NCBI GenBank assembly: GCA_023376005.1 | Contig: CM042151.1 | Coordinates: 78,812,944-78,876,943, forward strand | Length of the DNA stretch: 64,000 bases | Reading direction: 5' to 3' | Source of the DNA: Doryteuthis pealeii | Lineage: Eukaryota > Mollusca > Cephalopoda > Myopsida > Loliginidae | Shown: positions 21,541-32,410 of the stretch, piece after piece | Layout: each line of letters begins with the position of its first letter | Position numbering within the stretch: the first letter of the stretch is position 1 | Position numbers and translations under genes: made by a program | The notes under the pieces: generated by a model | The model's database searches: none | Told to the model about the DNA's origin: nothing | The model's input: the letters and a program-made list of their open reading frames with translations, nothing else

Positions 21541-22509
21541 AGCAGAAATGAAAGGAAAAGTTAAAAAAGAATATCTCAGGAGAACTAGAAAACTTCTAGA
21601 AACGAAACTTAACAGCAGAAATCTGATCAAATGAATTAATACCTGGGCTGTCCCCATTATAAGATACTCAGGACCATTCTTAAAATGGACAAAAGAAGAA
21701 CTCAGACAGATAGACCAAAGGACGAGAAAATTAATGACCATGCACAAGGCTCTCCACCCTAGAGATGATAGAGATAGATTGTGTGTGTCAAGAAAGGAAG
21801 GGGGAAGAGGTCTTGCCAACATAGAGGAATGTGTAGAAACCACAATCCAACAACTTGAAGATTACACAAGGAAGAGCAAAGACAAACTACTTATGGCGGC
21901 CAACAATAGTAGAAACGGCAGATGGACAAACAGAAAAACGACAAAGACTAGAAACAAAAATGGGAAGAAAAACAATTATATGGACGCTTCAAACGACAAA
22001 TAGATGAGGTTGCACATGAAAAGACTTGACATGGTTAAGAAAGGGAAACCTCAAAAGAGAAACGGAATCACTTATAATTGCTGCACAAAATAATGCTATA
22101 AGGACAAACTACATCAAAGCGAAAATTGATAAGACCCAACAAAATAGTAAATGTAGACTTTGCGGTAATAGAGATGAGACTGTTAACCATATACTCTGCG
22201 AATGTAGCAAACTAGCACAACGAGAATACAAAACTAGACACGACTGGGTTGGGAAGGTGATCCACTGGGAATTATGCAAGAAATTAAATTTTGACCACAC
22301 AACAAAATAGTATATGCATAACCCAGAATCTGTTCTTGAGAACGAAACGCACAAAATTCTCTGGGACTTTGAAATTAAAACGGATCACCTTATCCCAGCA
22401 AGAAGGCCAGACCTAGTGTTGATTAACAAAAAAGAAAGAACTTGTCAACTGGTTGATTTTGCAGTGCCAGCAGATCACAGGGTGAAGTTAAAGGAAAATC
22501 AAAAAATTG

Positions 22510-22540
<31 letters not shown>

Positions 22541-22820
22541 CAAATATCTGGACCTTGCCAGAGAACTGAAAAAGTTATGGAATATGAAAGTGAAAGTTAT
22601 ACCAATTGTAGTTGGTGCACTTGGAAGAGTCCCAAAAGGATTAGAAAAGGGCTTGGAAAGTTTGGATATCAGAGGAAGGATTGAAACCATTCAGAACACT
22701 GCACTGCTGCAATCTGCCAGAGTACTCAGAAGAGTCCTGGAGACCTGAGGAGACTTGCTGTCACTCAGGCTCCAGTGAAAGACCATCAGCTAACACTGAT
22801 GTGAAAACTCAAAAGGAGTA

Positions 22821-22889
<69 letters not shown>

Positions 22890-22912
22890 AAGAAGAAGAA
22901 GAAGAAGAAGAA
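21541..22912 (+). mobile_element. Dong/R4-like LINE, copy 3, abutting copy 2
   Basis: Begins abruptly inside the thumb region (AEMKGKVKKEYLRRTRKLL) right after copy 2's TAA tail, so it is 5'-truncated and probably integrated into that tail. Contains the knuckle (CRLCGNRDETVNHILCEC, about 22150-22205), then a stop codon TAG (22307-22309) in place of the Trp codon present in copy 2, then the endonuclease frame 22314-22748. An in-frame insert of about 30 A (22508-22537) puts a poly-Lys run inside the endonuclease. The tail is (TAA)n then (AAG)n, 22819-22912. Confidence 0.87.
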
Positions 22913-24340
22913 GGAGAAATTGATCATTTTTAAAATGATTCCCAATATGTTCTTAATTCAAAAGAAAAATGATCGAGAAAGTTTTTAAATAGTTGGCTCA
23001 ATTGACATTATTATAGTCCCACTCGTAAAAACTTTAAAAAGAATTTAACTTTCTTTCCATTTAGAAGAACTTCCTCTACTCATTTGTCAAATTTGAAATT
23101 AATTGGTTTTCATGGAATTCCGAAAAAAAAAAGAAGCTGTCAAAATTAAATAATATTCCCTGCGAAGAAGAGTAAAGTCTCTAAAATCTAGTTGTAATTC
23201 TTTTAGTATTCATATTTCAATATATTAAAATCAAACATTTTTTTATTGAATGCGGGACTTTAGCTCTCATAAGACAATGTTTTTTCAACATATGATGACA
23301 GATCAGTTGAAAATGTCAACATAGATGACATTTTGTCCTTCCCGAAAAAATAAATTATACTAAAAATTACAAAGGAATATATGATCAGTACCATACAAAG
23401 TAATTATTAGAAAACAACCCCAGATGATTTTGACATATCGTTAAAATAAATCAATCTGATTTTCAATAAACATCAACTTCAAACAGAATCAAAACAAAGA
23501 GCAGATAATTCTTGCATCATGGAAATGACAGAAACTCAGAGACCATTTCACCATTGCATTTATTTATTTATGTAGTAGACAGGACCCCATGTATAATTCT
23601 ATTTAAAAAAAAAACCAACTCAATTTAAAATTTGACAAATTTTCTGAGTAGACGAACTTCTGAATGAAAAACATGCAAAAAATATTCGCAAAAACTTTTT
23701 TTTACATATATTTTTATTAGTGGGATCGAATGATGACACTGGTGAGATTCGTTGTGAGTTAAAATATATATTTCTGCAAATTTCTTTATTAAATATTAGA
23801 TAACGAACGTTATTAACCTCATTTGAGTTCCTTTAGGCCAAAGCAACATTATAATAGAAGAAGAGTTATTAATTTTAAATATCTCTAACCCAAAATATCT
23901 TTTGTTTAATAACTTGATATTAAGAAAAAAAGATGAAGTCATTTTTTTGTGAAACTCTTTCTACAAATTTGTAATTTATTTTAAAACAAAGAAATAAAGA
24001 GAAAGTTATATTCATTATTTCATCTCTCTCCCTGCCTCTCTGTCTGTCTCTTCTAAATTGTCTTATTCATAAAACATAGATAAACAATGTAACACAACAC
24101 GAGAACGTATTTATTATTTACTCACACACACACAAACTACTTCGGTGACAATATCATATTACTATTTGCTTATATATAGAAATTACAAGAACTTTATATC
24201 TACTTATTCCTTTTCATTGATTTCCTTCGGATAATGCAACCATTATTGTGGTCGAAGAAGCGACAAGAGAAATTATTACACTACACTAATAATCTTCGAT
24301 AATTATAGTATACATGCAAACAAAGAAATAAAGAGAACGT
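22913..24340. other. AT-rich DNA; right part resembles 2.1-2.45 kb
   Basis: No open frame recognised. 23985-24340 shares AAAGAAATAAAGAGAAAG, a CAATATCATATT/CAATATCACATT block and a GCAAACAAAGAAATAA block with 2.09-2.47 kb, as expected if both flank paralogous first exons. CT and CA runs at about 24020-24135. Confidence 0.5.
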
Positions 24341-24347
24341 TACTTAC

Positions 24348-24547
24348 TTCTTTTTTTGTTTTTATTATTAGTCTTTGCTATCCTCCTTAGGACTATAAAT
24401 GAATCGTCAAAAAGAGAGAGAAAAAAACTATTTAGACGATTCAAGCCAGAAATATTTAGATTTTTCCCCACAAGGGCGTCTGTTCGAAACAAGAAAACAA
24501 ACGATAAAGCCAAATTCAAGGGAGATAATTAAAAGAAATACTACGGT
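24348..24547 (-). other. Candidate non-coding first exon for the 16-finger gene
   Basis: Ends on the minus strand at GTAAGT (24347-24342). Aligns with 2481-2690 (-) in blocks and in the spacing of TATA-like box to donor. No long frame. If spliced to the acceptor near 17.72 kb, the intron would be about 6.6 kb and contain the two Dong-like LINEs. Inference from position, strand and paralogy only. Confidence 0.4.
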
Positions 24548-24566
24548 ATCCTTAAAACTGTTCGAT

Positions 24567-24591
24567 GGGCGGGACTTATATGCTGACGTCA
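24567..24591 (-). promoter_or_regulatory. Core-promoter candidate: CRE, TATA and GC box
   Basis: Minus strand reads TGACGTCA (24591-24584, perfect cAMP-response element), then TATAAG (24580-24575) and CCCGCCC (24573-24567). The TATA position predicts initiation near 24545. The order fits transcription leftward toward the zinc-finger exon. CRE is palindromic, so orientation rests on the TATA box and the downstream donor. Confidence 0.45.
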
Positions 24592-24960
24592 CTATTACGT
24601 AGTATAAACACAGTGCACAGAAGATACAGAAGACATTGATTTGTTTTGATTCGTTTGACTCGACTGGATTTTCTATTTATTTTGTTATCTATTTTTTAAA
24701 ACAAAAAATAATTTACAAAAAAACATGCCGTATGGTTGTATTGTGTCAAAAATAAATAGAAATTGTAAGAATGAATCAAATTTAACGATAGCGTATACTT
24801 CGTTAAAAAAAACAAAATAAGGAGTTTATCCGACGCATGGAAACGAACTATCAAATGAGAAAATATTTACCCCAAACAATTGAGTATTTATGTATATCAT
24901 TTGTAAAGAATAGATCATTAAAACTTATTGAGTGAATTAATTTCATGACATTGTAATTCA

Positions 24961-25285
24961 GGTAATTATGAACTTTTGTTTAGTAAATTATGGTGTCCCA
25001 GAAAAAACAGAACCCACAAATTTTGTAATAAAACTGTTAATTTTAACTAGGGGGGTTTAGGGTTAGGGTTAGGGTTGGGGTTTAGGGTTTAGGGTTAGTT
25101 TAATGGAAAAATAAATAAATAATTTGGGTTCTGTTTTTTCTGTACCGGGTGACCCCCCCCAAAAAACAGAACCCAAACCCAAACCCTAAACCCCCCTAGT
25201 TAAAATTAACAGTTTTATTACAAAATTTGTGGGTTCTGTTTTTTCTGGGACACCCTAATTTACTAAACAAAAGTTCATAATTACC
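24961..25285. mobile_element. MITE family T2, telomere-motif core, hAT-like
   Basis: 325-bp near-palindrome. Left end GGTAATTATGAACTTTTG mirrors the right end CAAAAGTTCATAATTACC, with arms of about 90 bp containing GTGTCCCAGAAAAAACAG. The centre has GGGTTAGGGTTAGGG on one side and AACCCTAAACCC on the other. Flanked by GTAATTCA (24953-24960) and GCAATTCA (25286-25293), an 8-bp duplication with one mismatch. No coding sequence. Confidence 0.85.
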
Positions 25286-25412
25286 GCAATTCATGACACA
25301 TTGATACAATAAAGTAATGAAGTGGCCTGCACCGATGAAGGTTCTGAAAAAATTATTTTATTGCATAAATATTGGTTTAATAATTAAGTTATTATTTCTC
25401 TGATTTTTTAAG

Positions 25413-25812
25413 ATGAGGTTTGATTATTTGTATTATTCGGACTATTGTCCCCATCTTTATCTTTATCTACACAACATTTCGACTGATGTGCCCTCCGGAC
25501 TTCTTCCAGTATTTCTTGTCGGACTCGGGAACCTCCTCGAACTTGGGAACTTTCTCTTTGAACTCGAGAACCTTCTTGTCAAACTTGGGAGCCTGCCCCC
25601 ACCCCCCGTGGATTGAATAGAGGGTTAGGTTCGAAGTTCGGTGAAGGCTTGAGAGTTTGACAAGAAGGTTCTTGAGTTTGAGGAGGGGGTTCCCGAGTTC
25701 GAGAAGGTTCCCAAGTCTGACGATAAACCTGAAGAAGGGGATGGCACATTGACTGAAACGTTGTATAGATAACAATAAAGATGAGAACAATAGTCTGAAT
25801 AATCCAAATGAT
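25413..25812. repeat. Foldback repeat, arms ~185 bp
   Basis: The left arm (ATTATTCGGACTATTGT..GACTGATGTGCCC..GAACCTTCTTGTCAAAC) is mirrored by the right arm (GTTTGACAAGAAGGTTC..GGCACATTGACTGAAACG..ACAATAGTCTGAATAAT). Each arm is open when read outward: FDKKVLEFKEKVPKFEEVPE on the minus strand and VLEFEEGVPEFEKVPKSDD on the plus strand, both Glu/Lys/Pro-rich. So the repeat may derive from a coding sequence with Glu-Phe-Pro repeats. Confidence 0.7.
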
Positions 25813-25829
25813 AATAATTGAATTAGTCT

Positions 25830-25922
25830 AGAAGGAAAACCATCAATTCAAGGCAGCTTTACTCCACTTAAAAATTGACCTTTTGTCATACCCTGCCCAG
25901 GGTAGAGAGGTTGGATAAATAC
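25830..25922 (+). repeat. SINE family A, 3' fragment
   Basis: Contains the family A end (AAAAATTGACCTTTTGTCATA, then CCCTGCCC..GGTTGGATAAATA) without a tRNA head. Confidence 0.65.
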
Positions 25923-25924
25923 TA

Positions 25925-26220
25925 GGTACCAACAATTGTGACGTCATAGACGTATTTTCCAAAATAGATTTAGCCCCTTTAATTGAAAACGATTTACCAA
26001 AATATCAGGAGATTATCCGATAATAATGCATGTTATTTTATTTTAAAACTTTCTGATTTTTTTCAGGTCACTTAACTTTGACCCCCACTCCTTATTTTTG
26101 GGATGCAAAATATCGATGGTGTTATAAAAGTGAAACTAATTACAGCATGAAAAGATAAAGGACCGAAGGTGTGAATAGAAAAAAAAATTTTTTTAAAGAA
26201 CCATTTTTGGTAGAAAATAA
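25925..26220 (+). repeat. Interspersed repeat family H, plus-strand copy
   Basis: Aligns with the reverse complement of 59.17-59.47 kb. Shared blocks: TTTTTTTCAGGTCACTTAA, TTTTGACCCCC, ACTAATTACAG and AGATAAAGGACC. No coding sequence recognised. Confidence 0.6.
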
Positions 26221-26739
26221 GTACCGAAAATCTGAATATTAAATGTAAAACAAAACTTAAAAAACAATAAAATTTTGGAAATTTTTTTACTCCATTGTAT
26301 ATGAAATATAATCAGTGCAAAAATTATACATTGATACTTGTTCTGTTTAAAAGTGTGGAAGCCTAACTTTTATATTGAGAATTCACAAAAAATTATTACA
26401 TAACAATACTAGATTAAGCTTGTTATTAAATTAATATTTGTTTTTAGAATCTAAATATATGTAATTTCAAACTTAAATTAAGACATTTTATATTTTAAAT
26501 GAATTTTTCTATTAATTAGGTATATGGCACAAATGGTAATATTTATTTTAAAGAATTTCAATTTATTTCCATAGAATCAGTTTGATTGAAACAATTCAGT
26601 AATTTAAAAGAAATAATTTGTTGATTAATGAGTTAACACTGAAATTCTTAATAAAATCAAATAATTCCCTGATTTTTGTTAATCTTTTTTTTTTTCAATC
26701 TAGGTTAGTTAATTACCACTTATATATATATATTTACCA

Positions 26740-26935
26740 ACTCCTCAGTACGAGCAGGATGTGACACAAAGTCAATTTCTTAAGTGGAGTTCAACAGGTT
26801 TGAATTCAGAGTTTTCCTTCTCCTAGACCAGTTGCCTAACCAAGGTTAAAGAGCCCGGTCTGCCCTACTATTTATCCATAGCTGGAGGGAGAGTAGGATT
26901 CATACCTTTCCCAAGGGTATTACCACTTATATGCT
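26740..26935 (-). mobile_element. SINE family A, headless copy
   Basis: Minus strand has CTAATACCCTTGGGAAAGG-like sequence, the pyrimidine-rich block, GGTTAGGCAACTGGTCTAGG and the GATGTGACACAAAG-type end, but the tRNA head is missing. Confidence 0.75.
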
Positions 26936-27654
26936 TCCATAGACATGGGCATATCACACTAAACTTGTTTCCTCTTCAGATTGAATGTAAACAAGTTTTA
27001 CAGACTGCGTGTTTAGAATGAAAAAACTTATATTACATTTGAATATCAACAAGTTAATAATTTTTTGGTACATATTGTATTTAATGGTTTTTGTCACTGG
27101 TTTCTAAGAAGAAACGTTTGAAAATGTTTTAAAATATTGATAACAGGGTTTGACTTGAGTGCATTGTAAATCTTCATTTAGCCACTTTGGGGGTAAATTT
27201 AATTGTTTAAAATGTATTACAATAAATTACATGTGTAATATTATTTTTTTTTAACTGATGGTCATTATGTTACTACTTTTTGAATTAAACAAAAATTTAA
27301 AATGAATTAAAGTTAATTAAACTGATTATTTAAGTTAAAAGTGAAAATTGGTGCCCATTTTCGTGGTATCCAGTAAATACATACCAGGCCACTACAGATT
27401 AGAAAATTTAACAAAGTCCTGTTCCCAAAAGTTATTATCTGTTTTTTTTCCCTAGGCTTTTTTATGCACCTCATAGTTAAAAATAAGGGTCTGCCCTGAG
27501 ACAGTTTCTCTTTCACAAATTGTTTAAAGTCCCATTCTTACAGAGCCACTTTCTAAAACCTTTACAGTTCAAGGGAAATTATCATCTTAATAAACCTCAA
27601 TAATTCCCTTTACATACACAAAGTCATTTTGTTCATTGAAGAACATATAATAAA
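26936..27654. other. AT-rich DNA, no gene seen
   Basis: The 67-codon minus frame at 27313-27516 has no family features. Confidence 0.5.
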
Positions 27655-27845
27655 GTAAGGAAGAAAAGTAGACAGAGTGGCCTATTGTCAGTATCAGACA
27701 AACAGAGAGGGAAACTAACCCCTTTTCACTAGCACTAAGGCAGGGAGATTATTTTACATCAGAGGTGGAGCACCACACCTACCATCAACTCTCCACTTTA
27801 CCACACTGATCTAAGCCATGCTACTCATGTGTTAAACCACAATGA
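27655..27845 (-). mobile_element. SINE family B, partial copy
   Basis: Plus-strand text has the family B body (GTAGACAGAGTGGCCTATTG, then TCTCCACTTTACCACA) and is cut off before the tRNA-like head. Confidence 0.7.
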
Positions 27846-27862
27846 TTCCCTTAAACTATGAG

Positions 27863-28085
27863 GAGCCACACTTGGTGTAATGGTTATGGTTGTAGGAAAT
27901 GGAATTGGCAACCGAGTTCAAACTCTGGGTGAGGATGGGTTTCACTTCATGCTAATTTCCTTGGAAAACAAATGAATCCATCCATTCTCCCTCCATCTAT
28001 GGGTAAATAGTAGGAAAGATTTGCTTTCTTTAGCCTTGATAAGGCAACAAGTCTAGGAGAAGGAAAACTCAAAATTCAAGCCAAC
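27863..28085 (+). mobile_element. SINE family A
   Basis: Head with A box (TTGGTGTAATGG) and B-box-like GAGTTCAAACTCTG, then the CATCTATGGGTAAATAGTAG and AGTCTAGGAGAAGGAAAACT blocks. Confidence 0.8.
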
Positions 28086-28089
28086 TGTA

Positions 28090-28305
28090 AGTAAGTAAAG
28101 TAGGCAGAGTGGCCTAGTGTCGGTATCAGCTAGATAGCGAGGGAAGCTATCCCCCTTTTCCCAAACACTAGACAAGGGAGATTGTTTTCGTGTCTGAGGT
28201 GAAGCACCACATCAACCATCAGCTCTTCACTTTATCGCACAGATTGAAGCTGTGCTCCTCATGCACTGAGATTGCAGAGGCTGGTATCAAACCTGGATCC
28301 TTGTG
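28090..28305 (-). mobile_element. SINE family B, cut by the retroposon
   Basis: Body and B-box-like region present; the tRNA head ends abruptly at TCCTTGTG (28298-28305), where the 91-codon retroposon begins. The same octamer follows that element at 28904-28911. Confidence 0.75.
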
Positions 28306-28903
28306 TTGGTTTGGTTTGGTTTGGTTTTGTTTTACAGCTTATCAACATCATTTAATGCCAATAAAGTTTTGAAATAAATCAATTTTTAATGGATAATAAA
28401 ATTTTTTTATAAATACATTTTTCTATTTAACCTATAGATGGGACCCTAACAGGTACTACCACTCCGGATCAGAGTGAACCAGAGAGCAATGGTGATGAAG
28501 GGGTGCTCCACATTCCCCAAACCTCCAGAACTGGAACCTCACCATCAGATAGCGTTTAATGTCATTCCCAGGACATGTAGACCCTCAGCCACCGCCTTCT
28601 AGCACCCATATGATAAAAAGGGGTTGGGGCTTGCCATAAGGGCAATAGGGTTGGGAAAATCATATAGATGCATGGATTTGAGATGACCAGCTGATTGATT
28701 GGAGGGGGCCTCTCCGACTGGCCGTCTAGCCCAAGATAGGACCAAAGTGGAGTATTGCAAGTCATGAACTGCTCATCCACCTGGGTTCTATCCTTAAGCA
28801 TCACAGGTCGCCACCCACAGCTAATAGGTGGCCCCATTGGGGGAGTCTTACCCCTCTGCAGAGGTGCAGTCGGTACATTCTAACGCGCCAGCCGACAGGG
28901 CGG
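28306..28903 (-). mobile_element. 91-codon retroposon, near-complete copy
   Basis: About 600 bp. Read on the minus strand it begins ACCGCCCTGTCGGCTGG and ends in AAACC repeats (plus-strand GGTTTGGTTTGG). Flanks repeat TCCTTGTGTTG, up to 11 bp. Variable-length duplications and a simple-repeat tail suggest LINE-type retroposition. No tRNA, 7SL or 5S head is recognisable. Confidence 0.75.
28562..28837 (-). CDS. 91-codon ORF of the retroposon, unknown function
   Basis: Starts MGPPISCGWRPVMLKDRTQ and ends MGARRRWLRVYMSWE. The copy at 39.7 kb has the same length, start and end, about 85-90 % identical by eye. Contains a Pro-rich middle and a basic RRRW motif near the C-terminus. No known domain recognised. 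It may be an open frame surviving in young copies without being translated; two intact copies are too few to decide. Confidence 0.3.
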   Translation of the reverse strand: MGPPISCGWRPVMLKDRTQVDEQFMTCNTPLWSYLGLDGQSERPPPINQLVISNPCIYMIFPTLLPLWQAPTPFYHMGARRRWLRVYMSWE

Positions 28904-28911
28904 TCCTTGTG

Positions 28912-30261
28912 TTGAATTTAACAAATTATGCATGATTTTAGAAAATGTAGCTTAATATTAGTAGAGGAGTCTGCCGAGTAACTGTGATAAAAGGTTATTG
29001 CTGAAATGAATTATAAATAAAACAGGAATACTGCAAAACAAATAACAGGAGGTTGAGTTGAAACACCTTTTTATATATTATTTTGGCAATAAGCAATAAT
29101 TTACAAAATGTTTTGTTGAATTGGAATAATTTCACTGAATCCGTCTAAAGTGTTGTAGGATATTGTGGTCCTATGCCAGTCAAGGTACTTGATAAAATGA
29201 CTTAGTTCTGTGACTATGACATGTGTCTCTGGCTAGTTGCTCTGTCGATGCATTCTGCACCCACATTCTGTTCGGGGATTGATGTAACTTGTTTGGAGCA
29301 TCTTTGTGACTGGTCTGAAGATCAGTTGAAATGCACTGCAATAGTTATTGGAAACTCTAAGAATGAAACAACACTATTAACAATAACAATGGTTTTATTA
29401 AGATATATAACAGCGGAATATGTTTTGCACATTAGGTTGGAGCAAAAAGACACGGTGAAGAGCTTTGTCTGGCATTTTGTTATATGCTAATTAGCATTGA
29501 ATATTTCAGCAATGTTCTTTTATTGGAGTTTTTCTTGGCAGTAAGGTCTATTTTTCTATCGGCAATTTTTTTTATATCAGCAATTCTGAAGAAGTCTCAT
29601 GGTCCTCTGACAAGCTTTCTCCTAGTCCTCCAGTTTGATTGAATTTTTAACTATTCAGAGCATCTGAATATAGAAACAATTGTAGCTATTCTGCAACCGT
29701 GACAATGTGAACCAGTGCTATCCATTAGCCCCCAAAATAAGTCTACCCCTTGATTTCTGACAGCTTTGATAAACATATCACCTCAGGTCACAGCAGGCTA
29801 TGTAGTGACATTTGCCTGTATCTGTAAACACGATAAGTAAAATAAAATTTATACAATATTTTGATTTTCCCATTTTAACAAAACCATTTTCTTTTAACTA
29901 ACAAAAAAATTTTACACTTTCCTCTTTCATTAAAAATTAGTTGATGCCAAGAAAAAGTACTCGCCGTGTTAAAATATAAATAAAATAATATGTTAAACTT
30001 AATGAATATATTTTTAATTTTGTAAAAAATACCTTTTATAGGCGAGACAATGTGTACCTTGTGTCTTGAGAATATATGGCACTGGTGTAGAGGCTTTTAA
30101 GTACAATTTCGATGAGTTTAAAATCTCTAGAAATAGCATGGCTGGTTAGATTTTATCACATTTTAACACTTGTTGGGTTATTTTATGCCAAAGACATTGT
30201 TTTATTAATTCTTGATGGGTATTAAAATTTTTTGAATTCAATTTTTTTAGACACATTTTCA
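28912..30261. other. No gene seen; AT-rich with one possible transposon end
   Basis: TTAGGTTGGAGCAAAAAG at 29432-29449 resembles a mariner terminal repeat, but no partner end was found. The 89-codon frame at 29221-29490 has no recognisable domain. Confidence 0.4.
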
Positions 30262-30575
30262 AAATTCAGATGGGACTCTAACAGATATTACCACTATGGA
30301 TCAGGCTTGACCTGGGATTAATGGCAATGAAAGGGTACTCCTACACTCCATAAAGCTCCAGAACTTAGACTTTACCATTAGCTGCAATTTAATGTCATAC
30401 CCAGGATGCTAAGACCCTTAGCCACTGCCTTCTAGCACATAAATGATAAAAGGGGTTGGATTTTGCTATAAGGGCAATAGGGTTTGGGCAATCATATAAG
30501 TGCTAGGGCTTGATATGACTAGCCAATTGATTGGAGGAGGTCTCTCCAACTGTCTATCTAACCTAAGTAACATGA
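30262..30575 (-). mobile_element. 91-codon retroposon, old partial copy
   Basis: Recognisable blocks GATGGGACTCTAACAG, CCACTGCCTTCTAGCAC, AAGGGCAATAGGGTT and TGATTGGAGGAGG, clearly diverged and missing both ends. Confidence 0.7.
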
Positions 30576-30689
30576 CTGAGGTTCAAGCCATAGGAGGTTT
30601 CTGCTATAATCGGTAGTATCATGGTAGTTGTTGTGCTGACACACTGTGTGTAATTTGAAAGCCACACAGCTGAAAATGTGACAAAGCCT

Positions 30690-31045
30690 AATTAGTGGAT
30701 TTATGTTTTATGAGTTCAGAGCTGGCTATAACACCATGGAAACAACCAAAAATATTTGTTGTGTGAAAGGTGAAGTTGCAGTTGATCACAGTAAAGGGAT
30801 GGTTCAATAAATTTCACTCAGGTTGTAAGAACCTTGACAATCAAGCAATGTCAGGTAGGCCTAAAATTATGGATTCCAAGGCTATGCTCCAAGCCAAAGA
30901 GGAAAATCCACCAAGTAGCACTTGGAGAGTATCATGCAAGCTTGGCATCTCACAGTTCAGTGTGGCTCACCACTTTCACAACATTGGTAAAATCCTCCAG
31001 AGCTGTAAAACTGTGCTGTATGTTACCAAAATATTATAAAACTTT
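30690..31045 (+). pseudogene. Mariner transposase, N-terminal fragment
   Basis: Plus-strand reading gives the two helix-turn-helix DNA-binding regions of a mariner transposase: ETTKNICCVKGEVAVDHS, then TVKGWFNKFHSGCKNLDNQA (reached by a frame change), then SGRPKIMD, STWRVSCKLGIS and LYVTKIL. The catalytic DDD domain is absent. Several such fragments in animal genomes are annotated as SETMAR-like. Non-functional. Confidence 0.75.
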
Positions 31046-31265
31046 TGACTCACTGCAGTATGTCTATGTATGTGTGTGTGTGTGCATGCATATGCCTCTG
31101 TGCATTATTGGACAAAGTTTACCTGTGAACTGAGTTTAAATTACAGTTGAAGCAGATTCTGTGTGCTTCACTTAAAGGCACAAATCTGTGTTTTTCCCTG
31201 TGTGTTTTTCCAATGATATCTTGAGTTAATGTCCTGCCACTTATATTCCCATGAAAAAACATGAA

Positions 31266-31470
31266 TCAAAAGAGAGAAAAGTAAGAAAAACAAAAAGAGA
31301 GAGAAGTAAGAAAAAACAAAAAAAAAGAGAGAGAAGTAAGAAAAACAAAAAAAGGAGAAAGAAGTAAGAAAAACAAAAAAAGAGAGAAGTAAGAAAAAAA
31401 GAGAGAAGTAAGAAAAACAAAAAAGAGAGAAGTAAGAAAAACAAAAAAGAGAGAAGTAAAAAAAAGATGA
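31266..31470. repeat. Purine minisatellite (GAGAGAAGTAAGAAAAACAA)n
   Basis: About eight imperfect units of 20-28 bp, all purine except the C and T of the unit. The 92-codon Phe/Leu frame on the other strand is a by-product. It lies just downstream of the zinc-finger exon at 31.7 kb. Confidence 0.85.
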
Positions 31471-31740
31471 GAGTGTGAGAAGTATGAATGTGAGGAAAAG
31501 GTTGCTCTGCTGTTCTCACAATAGAATGAATTTTCCCATGTACATGTTGTTTAGGATTTTAATTTTGAGCAAATCCAATACCACAGGCTTTTACAGCATG
31601 GTTTGCAAAATGCTGTTTGAGAATTATGTTCCTAAAAATGTTGAGCATTATACAAAACCGGATTTAATTTCGCACAGCATTAATATAAAAATTTCTCTCA
31701 AGTATATGTTGTTCCAAAGTCTACTTCCAGAAATTTCATA

Positions 31741-32304
31741 CTGAAAATGTTTCTCTACAGTGTGTGTTAACATGTCGCCTGAGATGTGAACTACGGGAAA
31801 ATCTAACTCCACAGGCTTCACAAGAGAAAGGTTTCTCCCAGTGTGTGTTAAAATGTGCTGCTGAAGGTGTGAAGTTTGGGAAAATCTTACTCCACAAAAT
31901 TCGCAATGGAAAGGTTTCTCTCCAGTATGGGTTAATATGTGCCGTTTGAGATCTGAATTTCGAGAGAATCTAACACTACAAAATTCACAGTTGAAAGGTT
32001 TCTCTTCAGTGTGTATCACCATATGTCGTTTGAGATGTGAATTCAAGGAGAATCTATCACCACAGATTTCACAATGGAAAGGTTTCTCCCCAGTGTGTGT
32101 TAACATGTGCCGTTTAACACTTGAATTTCGGGAAAATGTAGCTCTACATATTTCACAATGAAAGGGTTTCTCTCCTGTGTGAGTTCTTATATGCATCTCG
32201 AGATGGGACATAGAGGGAACTTTTAATTCACAAATTTCACAGTGTAGCGATCTTTTGTTTTCGTGAATATCCATAATGCTCTTCACATAGAGTTGTGATG
32301 CAAG
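31741..32304 (-). pseudogene. C2H2 zinc-finger terminal exon A, frame-broken
   Basis: Acceptor TTTTTCTTTTTGCAG ends at 32305; the exon carries ATG at 32274 (MDIHENKRSLHCEIC). Five clean C2H2 fingers follow with HTGEKPF linkers. The frame then breaks at HTG: one base is missing in the linker, so a good sixth finger ([15 protein letters not shown]) is out of frame, and a further 2-base loss restores the frame at MLTHT. The last finger is degenerate ([13 protein letters not shown]). As read, the protein is a five-finger array plus an aberrant tail, about 200 residues. Paralogue of 41.0-41.6 kb. Could still encode a short protein; more likely decaying. Candidate first exon at 35.41-35.57 kb. Confidence 0.8.
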
Positions 32305-32410
32305 CTGCAAAAAGAAAAACATAAATTAATCAAGTAGTTAAGTAAATGCACAATTACATATTATGCAATGATTATTAATCTATTTGAGGAGGCTTATACC
32401 GTTGAATTAT

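Noticed and set aside
29432..29449. Mariner-type terminal repeat
   Set aside because: Single end only; no partner or transposase nearby.
31241..31519. 92-codon Phe/Leu-rich minus-strand frame resembling a membrane protein
   Set aside because: Translation of the purine minisatellite; no other protein-like feature.
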